A stretch of 64,000 nt of DNA from the NCBI RefSeq assembly GCF_932526225.1, contig NC_064036.1:19180953-19244952 (forward strand), in the 5' to 3' direction. This DNA comes from Nematostella vectensis (taxonomy: Eukaryota > Cnidaria > Anthozoa > Actiniaria > Edwardsiidae). Made by a program: the position numbers and the translations under genes. Positions 33,226 to 43,400 of this stretch are shown in pieces. Numbering within the stretch: the first letter of the stretch is position 1; each line of letters begins with the position of its first letter. Below the pieces are notes generated by a model. It searched no databases. It saw nothing but the letters and a program-made list of their open reading frames with translations, and was not told the DNA's origin.

Positions 33226-36094
33226 AATTTCGCAGTTAACTTCTTCTATAGAGGATCATAGCATTTGCAATTATGTTTCTCAGGAATAAAAAAAATGCAA
33301 AATATAGAGAACACTTATATACCGAGGTTGGTTTTTGCAATTATGTTTTTGACATAACTGCAAAATGGAAGGTTTACCTATATACCGAGGTTGAGTTTTG
33401 CAATTATGTTTTTGACATAACTGCAAAATGGAAGGTTTACCTATATGCCGAGGTTGGGTTTTGCAATTATGTTTTTGACATAACTGCAAAATGGAAGGTT
33501 TACCCTTATGCAGAGTTTGGGTTTTGCAATTATGTTTTCGACATAACTGCAAAACGGAAGGTTAACCCTTATACCGAGGTTGGTTTTTGCAATTATGTTT
33601 TTGACATAACTGCGAAATAGAGAGTTTACCTATATATGAGGTTGGGTTTTGCAATTATTTTTTTTTACATAATTGCAAAATGGAAGGTTTACCTATATAC
33701 CGAGGTTGGGTTTTGCAATTATGTTTTTGACATAACTGCAAAATTGAAGGTTTACCCTTATGCAGAGTTTGGGTTTTGCAATTATGTTTTTGACATAACT
33801 GCAAAATGGAAGGATGGAAGGCTTACCTATATGCCGAGGTTGGGTTTTGTAATTATGTTTTTGACATAACTGCGAAATAGAGAGTTTACCTATATACCGA
33901 GGTTGGTTTTTGCACTTATGTTTTTGACATAACTGCGAAATATAGAACTCACCATAAAACCGAGGTTGGTTTTTGCAATTATGTTTTTGACATAATTGCA
34001 AAATTGGAGGTTTACTCTTATACCAAGGTTGGGTTTTGCAATTATGTTTTGACATAACTGCGTAATCGAAGGTTTACCCTTATACCGAGGTTGGGTTTTG
34101 CAATTATGTTTTTGACATAACTGCGAAATAGAGAGTTTACCTATATACCGAGGTTGGTTTTTGCAATTATGTTTTTGACATAACTGCGAAATATATAACT
34201 CACCATAAAACCGAGATTGGTTTTTGCAATTATGTTTTTGACATAACTGCGAAATAGCAGTTTACCTATATATGAGGTTGGGTTTTGCAATTATGTTTTT
34301 TACATAATTGCAAAATGGAAGGTTTACCCTTATACCGAGGTTGGTTTTTACAATTATATTTTTGACATAATTGCAAAATGGAAGGTTTACTTATGTACCG
34401 AGGTTGGGTTTTGCAATTACGTTTTTGACATAACTGCGAAATCGAAGGTTTACCCTTATACCGAGGTTGGGTTTTGCAATTATGTTTTTGACATAACTGC
34501 GAAATAGAGAGTTTACCTATATACCGAGGTTGGTTTTTGCAATTATGTTTTTGACATAACTGCGAAACATAGAACTCACCCTAAAACCTGGGTTGATTTT
34601 TGCAATTATGTTTTTGACATAACTGCGAAATATAGAGTTTACCTATATACGAGGTTGGGTTTTGCAATTATGTTTTTGACATAACTTCGAAACATAGAAC
34701 TCACCCTAAAACCGAGGTTGGTTTTTGCAATTATGTTTTTGACATATAACTGCGAAATAGAGAGTTTACATATATACCGAGGTTGGGTTTTGCAATAATG
34801 TTTTTGACTTGATTGCTAAATGGAAGGTTCACCTATATACCGAGGTTGGGTTCTGCAATTATGTTTTTGACATAACTGCGAAATTGAGAGTCCACCATGA
34901 GCAAAGGGGTTTTTACTTTGCAATTATTTTTTTGACATAAATGCGAAATGGAAAGTTTTATTTTGCAATTATGTTTTCGTGCGAACTACGCGCGACAATT
35001 TGAAGTTTGCTAAAATTTCATTTATTTAGAAAAAATTGTTTCTTTCTACGAAGCGAAACGAAAAATTACTCAAGAAATTAGATATCCTAGCACCTAATTA
35101 TTGGGCATATTTGGTTATCTAGGGACGCTAGGTTGTTTATCAAAGCAAAGAAAGGGATTATTGGTGGTGGTGGGGGTCAGATTCCTGGTGGTGTCGATCG
35201 AGTTCGTGTATATTTTTTTCAAAGTGTTTTTAAAGTGTATAAAATTCTTACCAACTGCTATCCCTTAGGAGCTGTTTAAGGATTTCCCAATTCTGCTATC
35301 TTTTAGAGGAATCACGTCAAGGGTGGCCCTCTAATCTCCCGAAACGCATTTTACAGAGTCTAAACCACAAGTCAACTGATCGGTTAATACTTCCGGTTTT
35401 ATTGTCGGTAACAATACTAGTCTCCTTTGCAGCCGCACGAGGTCGGAGTCACGCAAAGGAGACTATAACAATACAGCATCCATCAGTCAATTTAAACGGG
35501 CATTGTTCAAGCGATGCTAAATAGAAATGTCAACCAAATGGCTTGACAGTTAACAGAAGAAACCACATCTATCTAATCGTGCGCAAATTATATCCAACCT
35601 CCTAAAATCGGTAAACTCTCAATAAGTTAAGTCTCTATTTCGCAGTTATGTCAAAAACATAATTGCAAAAACCAACCCCGGTTAAAGGGTGAGTTCTATA
35701 TTTCTCAGTTATGTCAAAAACATAATAGCAAAAACCAACCTCGGTATATAGGTAAACTCTCTATTTCGCAGTTATGTCAAAAACATAATTGCAAAACCCA
35801 ACCTCGGCATAAGGGTAAACCTTCGATTTCGCAGTTATGTCAAAAACATAATTGCAAAACCCAACCTTGGTATAAGAGTAAACCTCCAATTTTGCAATTA
35901 TGTCAAAAACATAATTGCAAAAATCGACCTTGGTATATGTTATACATTGGATTTAGCAATTAAGTCAAAAACATAATTGCAAAATAAACCCCGGTATATA
36001 GCACAATTCTATATTTTGCAATAATATTTTTTATTCCGAGAAACATAATCGCAAAAATGTACCATTCTCTATAGAAGAAGTTAACTGCAAAATT
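33226..36094. mobile_element. Foldback element with arms made of 63-bp palindromic repeats
   Basis: The outer ends, cgcagttaacttcttctata on the left and the inverse of that sequence on the right, are inverted repeats. The left arm (to about 34975) holds some 27 units of about 63 bp; the right arm (from about 35628) holds about six in reverse orientation. Each unit contains TTTTGCAATTATG, seven bases, then CATAACTGCAAAA, itself a near-perfect hairpin. The 650-base centre (34976-35627) shows no transposase. The layout resembles Drosophila Foldback/Galileo elements, but relatedness is not shown. No target-site duplication was clear. Confidence 0.8.
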
Positions 36095-36937
36095 GGCATA
36101 TATGTATACACCCCAGGGGGATGGTAGGGCAGCCCATTTACATGCCCAGAGCCCTCCGCTGGGGAAAGGGCTGTGCAGGCGAATGGATCAGGGCTGTGTG
36201 TTGGCTTGGAATTGAGGATCTGGAATAGGTTTTAGGGCCTGGTCACTCACATAACCTCTTTGCTTTTAAAATTCCTTTTAACCACGACACTGAAATGCTT
36301 TCATGTCTTCAAATAGCAGCTAAAATGAGGAAATATCCACAATTGAATTTAAATTCCAACACAGTTTCCAAACAGGATCAATGAGAGTCAGTTTCTGTAC
36401 AACCCGTCATCTCAAGAAGGCCTATCAGAACATGGACTCAAATATATCACATATTGATTTTAATCAATGCTCAGGCATTTAACTAAAATATTTGCCTCAT
36501 GCAAATTCTTATAAAAAGTCACATTGTCACACAGTGTTTCCTTGCTGTGTCTCAATCATCACTCAATGGTTTGCTTATTCCAGACCCAGCCTCCATTGCT
36601 GCAGATAGCTAATTTTGAGGGAATTCAAAAAAAAAATAAATAATAATAGTAATAGGTTGTGAATCTGCTCACATGTTCTTACAGCACATCAAATATGGAA
36701 TTTCCATGTGTGTATAAATTAATTACATATGGGGACCTAGTTGGCTGAAGGTTGCAATGGCAAAATCCACAGAAGCACAATAAGCCCAACCCCTCCCCCC
36801 TTTTTCAAAATCCTTGCTTTGCCTGCCTCCCTTATCACAACTCTTGGACCATCAGATAAAATTCAAATGCTATCCCCATTATTGAAAAAAAAAAGGTTTT
36901 GCAAAATTTTGTCAGGAATTTAATCAATTTCAGGTCC
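36095..36937. other. Gene-free stretch between the foldback element and Bmt2
   Basis: AT-rich with a short A-rich tract; no remnant of the glycosyltransferase C-terminus was found here. A minus-strand ATTAAA (36919-36924) may serve Bmt2. Confidence 0.4.
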
Positions 36938-37822
36938 TTATAATACAATGCAAAAATTATTATGACCATCGCCTTTTCTAATAATTTTTCTTGGGAATGG
37001 CTTGGGACTCAATTTCCCTCTTTTCTGAAACATTTCAAAGTACAGTCGCTTACTGGTGTGCTGGCTGACATCAACAAATCCTAAACTCTCCATCATCAAA
37101 TGCAACACTTCTGCAGAGAAAAAGCGTGAGTTTGTCACACAGGGAAGAGGCAAGACTATAACCACATGGCCACCTGGATGGAGAAGTTTACAGCACTTCT
37201 TCAGCATCTGTCCTCTCTTGTTCACATCACCTTCAAAATTGATAACAAGACTCAAAACAATAACATGAAACAGCTCTTTCGTCTTGAGCTGAAGAAAGTC
37301 CATTTTCTTAATCGAGCTGTTTTGAGGATTGAGGTCGATAGGAGTACAGTCTATCCAGCCATGTTTCTTGTAATTGTGATCTAAAGCACCGACATCCAGA
37401 AGCCTCAGTTTTTCAGAATTCCCAGTTGAGGTTGAACACTCCTCCCCTGCCTGCAATTCAGATCGAATATTGTGTGCTTTGAGTTCCCCTACAACCCATT
37501 TAGCAGCGTTAAATCCACCATGACGACTTTCTCCTAGCTTTGAAGCTTTCTGGTATGCATCTAGCCCTCCAAGCTGTTCCATTTTAGCAGTAATCTCGCT
37601 GGATAGCTGAGCTTTTTCATGGTCTGACAGGCGTTTATCAATGCTTACCGATTCAAGCCGTTTCTTCAGCGCATGGTAAGTGTTTATGACTTTACTATCC
37701 TTTCTAGTTGATGGACTAGTCTCCGTTACAGGGCGGTGCGTTTTCTGCTTTTTCTTTTTGCGTTTTTTCGCTTGATTTTGAGAACTCTTTTCAGACGGCA
37801 GAGAACGTGTAACGTCCGCCAT
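36938..37822 (-). CDS. Bmt2-type 25S/28S rRNA adenine-N1 methyltransferase, single exon
   Basis: The frame encodes 294 residues from ATG 37822 (MADVTRSLP), in a strong context aagATGg. An in-frame ATG at 37915 would add 31 residues lacking family character and is not preferred. The N-terminus is very basic (KKRKKKKQK), a likely nucleolar signal. Then comes a helical segment with HALKKRL and MEQLGGLDAYQKASKLGE, close to the yLGGLKAYQKAS block of fungal Bmt2. The SAM-binding motif is LRLLDVGALDHNY, followed by DCTPIDLNPQ and VIVLSLVINFEGDVNKRGQM, the Bmt2 signature LSLVLNFVPD-RG-ML. Yeast Bmt2 methylates A2142 of 25S rRNA in the nucleolus. Vertebrate C7orf60/SAMTOR is a diverged relative with a different role; the motifs here are closer to the fungal enzyme. 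It is head to head with RPS24. Confidence 0.85.
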   Translation of the reverse strand: MADVTRSLPSEKSSQNQAKKRKKKKQKTHRPVTETSPSTRKDSKVINTYHALKKRLESVSIDKRLSDHEKAQLSSEITAKMEQLGGLDAYQKASKLGESRHGGFNAAKWVVGELKAHNIRSELQAGEECSTSTGNSEKLRLLDVGALDHNYKKHGWIDCTPIDLNPQNSSIKKMDFLQLKTKELFHVIVLSLVINFEGDVNKRGQMLKKCCKLLHPGGHVVIVLPLPCVTNSRFFSAEVLHLMMESLGFVDVSQHTSKRLYFEMFQKRGKLSPKPFPRKIIRKGDGHNNFCIVL

Positions 37823-38106
37823 CTTTGTTTGCAAGGCCAGGCTACAGCTGTCCACAGCTAGACCGGTAAGTTTTGTCACAACTAAGTCTTCACAATAATT
37901 GTCCACTATTTTCATTTAAGAAAGCCTGAAGTGAAAGTGTGGATAAAATTAATTTCTTTCGTTCATCTACTTTTTGTAAATTTCCTAATGGAATGGCAAA
38001 TTTAATCCTTTGTTCCATCTACGTCATTTCTGCTCCTTTGGGTAGCCTGTGTATTTCAGCTTACATCTGCCTCGCTTTCGTCCTCTTGAATGTCTGCTGA
38101 GCCAAA
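37823..38106. promoter_or_regulatory. Shared intergenic promoter region of Bmt2 (-) and RPS24 (+)
   Basis: 284 bases separate the two start codons. Pyrimidine-rich tcgctttcgtcctctt about 40 bases before the RPS24 ATG could be the terminal oligopyrimidine start of a ribosomal protein mRNA. No TATA box seen on either side. Shared regulation is an inference from spacing. Confidence 0.5.
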
Positions 38107-40180
38107 ATGGTGGGTTGGTTTGCTTTATATCCATAAAAATCGTTCTAAATCTCAAGCATCCTTGAGTATTACTAGGTATTTACCAAACAATATCGAAAAT
38201 AAGTCATTATATTATTGTGCTGTATGACTATTTTCAAATTATTCCCAATAGAAATCCGAATTTTAGACATGTATAACTCGGCATGTAGATCGACCCAGTC
38301 TATGTGCCATGTTTTGGAGCATAAAATACTTTACTCAGAATTTAATCCCTCGAATAAGTGTTCCTATAGATATCGTCTCTTATGTCAGTCCGTGTATTTT
38401 ATATTCTACTGCTCTACAGAGCGACGGGACAGCTACCATCAGAACGAGAAAGTTCTTGACGAACCGACTGCTTGCTCGCAAGCAAATGGTAGGATATTTA
38501 TTCTTTTTTGCTTGGCTTACAAATATAAACCGGGAGTCTTGGCCTTCCTAAGAATGTTAAATAGGGTAGATAATAATGATTAATTTTTCTAGATGACAAG
38601 AAGGATTGGGTGCCACCCTTTATCAAAGTATTTTCCTTTTTTACAGAACTAATACTGACTTCTTTTATGGAATAATGCGTTTTGATTCATCAAGATGCCA
38701 GTTGGTGCCAAGATGTCAAAGTTGAACATCTATAATGTTGCAAAACTGAACCCATAGGCTGTAGTTTAGGGTCTCGCTACATTTATTACCTGAGGTATAG
38801 CAGTACCAGAGCAATTCAAGTACTAGGGCAACACCATGAAAAGAACATGGCCTGATAACAGTTATTTTTATGGGTATGCTAATGAGTTATGGCTGAAGCT
38901 ACATATCCTTGGAGCAATTCTAGTACATCGGCCCATGTCATGAATAGAACATAATAATGTATTTTGTATTGTCATGCTAACTAATGAGTGGCCTGCTATG
39001 TTTGAATCAAGCCCTTTACATCCCAAGTGTGTCCACTTACGGATTAGATGAAAATTGTTTCTATAGATATACACTGTCTTCCCTGTAAGATAAATCTAGC
39101 CTTACCTTAACATTTTTTTTGTATAATCCTAGGTGGTAGACATACTCCACCCTGGCCGTGCCAGCGTGCCAAAGACAGAGATCCGTGAAAAGCTGGCCAA
39201 AATGTATAAGTCAACAGCAGATGTGATTGTCTGTTTTGGCTTCAAAACTGCATTTGGTGGTGGCCGCAGCACTGGTTTTGCCCTGATCTACGACAACTTG
39301 GATGCTGCCAAGAAGTTTGAACCAAAGTACAGACTTGCAAGGGTGAGTCACTATCTTATCTCAGTTATTCTTGTGCATAGCCTTTTATTCACACTTCACT
39401 CACTCACACTTTCTCAAGTTTGAAACATAATTTTCTGTACTTTTTAGTTAATTAAGTGGTAGTAATGCAGATTAATAAGTTGTCTGAGTTCTTCAAGGAT
39501 AGGTGGTAATGGGGGATTTTTGTTAACAGCATGGACTTTATGAGAAGCCCAAGACCTCCAGGAAACAGCGCAAGGAGAGGAAGAACAGAATGAAGAAGGT
39601 TAGAGGTACCAAGAAAGCCAAGGTTGGCCAGGCGGGCAAGAAGGTAAGCATGATAATGTCATTATATTCTCTGTAAGATTATAAGAAGCCATTGAGTTGA
39701 TGCTTCATAAGCATGATAAAGTCATATCCATATATCCTTAATAGGAAGGCAAGGAGCAATCAACTTAGGTTCATACTTCAAACAAAATATTGAAATCGTT
39801 AGTGTACAGGGTTCTACTTAAGTTCTTTACTGAAGTTACTCAAATGCTGCTTGGCTGGCATAGAACTCTTGTGCACCTAATTACTATAGATTTGATATTA
39901 TATTGAATAGAAATTAACAGCTGGACCAGTAAAACTGTGAAGAACAGAAATATATATATGTAAGGCTTGTTCCAAGCAATATTGTGCACTATTTGAACAG
40001 TCAGCTTGGAACATGTCTCTACAAATCTCATTGTCTGAATTCTAAAACATGTTCTTATGGATTGTAAGCAAGCGAGGGGTTTTACAATGTCCTCCCTCCT
40101 TAGAGATCGATACATTGATACAAAGAATGAATATTGTGAGTTCCGAAGTTGATTCATCTTTCTCTTTCTCTCCACAGTGA
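38107..40180 (+). CDS. RPS24: Ribosomal protein eS24 (RPS24), complete, with alternative last exons
   Basis: Exon 1 contributes only ATG (38107-38109, aaaATG/gtgggt), exactly as in vertebrate RPS24. Exon 2 is 38420-38488 ([15 protein letters not shown]), exon 3 39133-39342 ([20 protein letters not shown]) and exon 4 39530-39643 ([20 protein letters not shown], ending AGKK). All borders are GT-AG in phase 0. Two endings are possible: exon 4 to 40178, where TGA follows the acceptor at once (132 residues), or exon 4 to 39745-39768, adding EGKEQST and TAG (139 residues). Human RPS24 likewise alternates between ...GKK and a short added tail. The protein is a 40S subunit component needed for pre-rRNA processing. 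Bmt2 lies upstream head to head, the SDR gene downstream tail to tail. Confidence 0.96.
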
Positions 40181-40222
40181 TCTGTCCTGCTTCCTTATTG
40201 GTCTCTTGTATGTGAAGATGTA

Positions 40223-40228
40223 ATTAAA
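40223..40228 (+). terminator. Poly(A) signal variant of RPS24
   Basis: ATTAAA 43 bases after the last stop, followed by a GT-rich tract (catgtgtctactgttt). Confidence 0.5.
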
Positions 40229-40256
40229 ATGCACAATCTCCAACATGTGTCTACTG

Positions 40257-40262
40257 TTTATT
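40257..40262 (-). terminator. Poly(A) signal of the SDR gene
   Basis: Minus-strand AATAAA 150 bases after the SDR stop. Cleavage 10-25 bases on would fall at about 40230-40245, so the SDR and RPS24 transcripts probably overlap at their 3' ends. Confidence 0.5.
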
Positions 40263-40411
40263 ACTAAAAAAAAGATGATACATAAGTATTTCTTTCGTTT
40301 GATAAAATTTTCAATTTACAAAATTCGTGAAACAATCTATGGACTGATTGCTCTATAATCACATTTCCCTAATACATCATACATCATATATAAGGAAATC
40401 TACAGTTTCAA

Positions 40412-43400
40412 TCAGCTACTGGTCCCTATTCTGGTTTTCTTGCCATAATTGAGCTCGGCACCCCCTGTGAGCAACAAGTCTGTGCCTGTTGTAAATGTTG
40501 CGTCAGCAGCAAGATACAGGCAGGCTTGACCACTCTCGTGTAGAGTTCCCATGCGGCCCAGCAACTATAATGGAATAAGTAACGTAAGTCTGGCCAGGAA
40601 GGGCTAACAGTCTGAAAACTAGTGGCAAAGCAAGTAGTGGCACAACCATACTACTGGGTGTGGCAGCTATCTGGCCATTTGGTTCAGGAAATGTATAGAA
40701 CTAAGGAAAAAAAAAACCCTTACAGAGGCAGATCCAGAAGTTAAATAAAGAGAGACAGAATAAAGAATTATAAGAAATGGATGCCCGGATTATAACAAGG
40801 GTTACCCATTCCATTCTACCTTCCTTTAGATCCCCCCATGCCTTTCTAAAAAAAATATGCCTTGACAGGCATGTTCATTCTTCTGCTTGGTCTGTGAATC
40901 CAGAAAGGCATTTTTTTCCAGTAAAAGTTTCTGATACTGATAGAAACACTGCAGACATTTAGTGGCCTTGCAGGAACACGTGATTCAATAGCAAAGTATC
41001 ACCTGAGCATCCATTCCATCTTGTATGGCCTTTTTGTAATCTGGAGTTGCACTAGCATTTGATTCCCACAAGGGGGTAAGAACATTTCCAATCGATAAGC
41101 TGTAAAAAAAGAAAGAAATGATAACCAACAACATGACTACAGATAAGCTTATGCCAGGTTACTATTACCTGCTTACTCTTCCGCCATAGCTTAAGCCAGG
41201 TTACTATTACCTGTTCACTTTTACACCATAGCTTATGCCAGGTTACTATTACCTGTTCACTCTTACGCCATATCTTATGCCAGGTTACTATAACCTGTTC
41301 ACTCTTACACCATAGCTTATGCCAGGTTACTATTATCTGTACACAATTATGCCAGGTTAATATTACCTGTTCACTCTTACGCCATAAGCAGCCTCGTCAA
41401 TGGCTAGAGCACGTGTCATCGAGGTGATGGCACCCTAAGCACAAGACAAATGTTGGTAGGCGGTATAACATACAAAGACATTAAGAAAACCGGCAATTGA
41501 GGGGCACAGCAACGCTCCTACTTGTCATACTGCTAATTTTAGAAAAAAAAAGTAGGTAGCTCTAGCCTCTAGACATTAAGGCACTGAATAAGATGTACGT
41601 ATCTCTGTATCAGAGCTTTATATTAGCTAGGTGGTTCAACATGGTTTTTACCTTAGTGGCTACATATGAAACTGCATGTTGTTGTCCAATAAGTGCGACC
41701 AAGCTTGACATGTTGATGATGTTACCCTTTGTCTTACGAAGGTGTGGGAGGGATCTCTATGAAACAACAAAAAACTACTGTAAATTATATAATAATGCCC
41801 CCTGTCTGAAGAACACCTACCTAATGAACGCCCCCTCTCCCCAAGCTAACAAGTTTGTATTGAGCACGCACCTCTGGGCACTTCTCAATGATTTATTTTG
41901 ATTTATTTATTTATGAGTTTATAATCAGTTGACTGGTGGATCTCTACTATGCAAAAGCCTTGAATTTTCTCATTTGTAAAGAAAATAAGATTAAGAAAAT
42001 GCAATAAGAAACTGCTGTCGTAAATGTGTTGTCTGATCGTTTAGTAATTCCAAAAGTTTGAATTAAAAGAGAATGTGATATTCTGGCATAAAAAATCGTG
42101 GGCAGTGGGTTAGATTTCTTACGGCTCATGTTTCCTGGTTAGCATTCACTCGGTATACAATAATACCTGACATGTTATTAGCTAATTACTTGTGTCGGGG
42201 TTGAAAGAACTGTGCCGAAGTGCTAGGTTTCTATTGCATTAAAAATCAATCAATACTTTATCAGTCTATAAAAATCGTTAACTTTTTTTAAAGTGCGGTC
42301 AATTTTTACTGATTTTTAAATTCAAACGATAAAAATTAATCAGCTAACATTGATTTTTATCAATTGTCAAATTGGGATAGATTTTTAACGATTGACTAGA
42401 CCGTTACATATGTACATAAACTAGTGTAGATAGGTAAATAGATCATGTTACATACATAAGGATTTATTTTTATAGATAGAACACTCTCTTTGTTTTTCAT
42501 ACAAATGAAAACTATCATTATTATTAGTTGTTGTATTATAAGTATTATTATTATTATATAGTGGCAGCAAGTCCATCCTTAAGTTCTACCCAGTTTCTTC
42601 CCATTAAACTTTCTCTTTTTTAAAATAGATCCTGAGGTTCAAATAATGAATAAAAATTGCTGTTTGAAAAGTTCCCGAGTTTCCAAAAATGAATAAAAGT
42701 TGTATGGTGACTTACATGATTGAATCCCCCCATCCCAGGGATCACTTGGCACATACTATAAAGTACTTACCTTGCACATGATGAAGTAGCTCACAACATT
42801 GAGTTTGAAAAGGTTTTCGAAATCTTGAAAAGAGGTGTCATCTATAGAGGTTGCATCTGGGTCTACAAAAAAAAAGGTGACTATTCAAGAATAAAAAAAA
42901 CAACATATCAAAAGTCAAATGGCATCTGGATAACCAGGGTCATGGGCAAATGACTCAGCCTCATAAGGAACCCAAGGGGTGTACTTTGGGGCAGGGGGAT
43001 CCCCTTCAACTCACTTGAGTGGCCATACAAAAACTAGCAAAACAAACAAGAACAATTTTGCACATAAAAAAACCTGCTCTGCCAAGATTTGCAGGCTAGG
43101 TGTTCCTGTGGGAGTAATCTGTCTTGACATGCAGAGAATACAACTCACGAGTTCCAGCATTGTTGATGAGGCAATCCAGTTGGCCATACTTCTCTATAGC
43201 TTTATCAACAACATTCTATAAAGAAATTTCAGGATCAATCAATACATATAATATTCATAAACATAAACAGATATACTCAGCATGTGCACATACAGACTTA
43301 GGCACCTCCTACAAACTGATAAACAGTTTAATTGCCTATCAGACTATCAAATTTTACACATTTCTTATCTCATCTTATACAAGTATGTAGCACCTTAATA

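Noticed and set aside
37823-37915. Longer N-terminus of Bmt2 from ATG 37915
   Set aside because: The extra 31 residues have no family counterpart, and the ATG at 37822 has a much better context.
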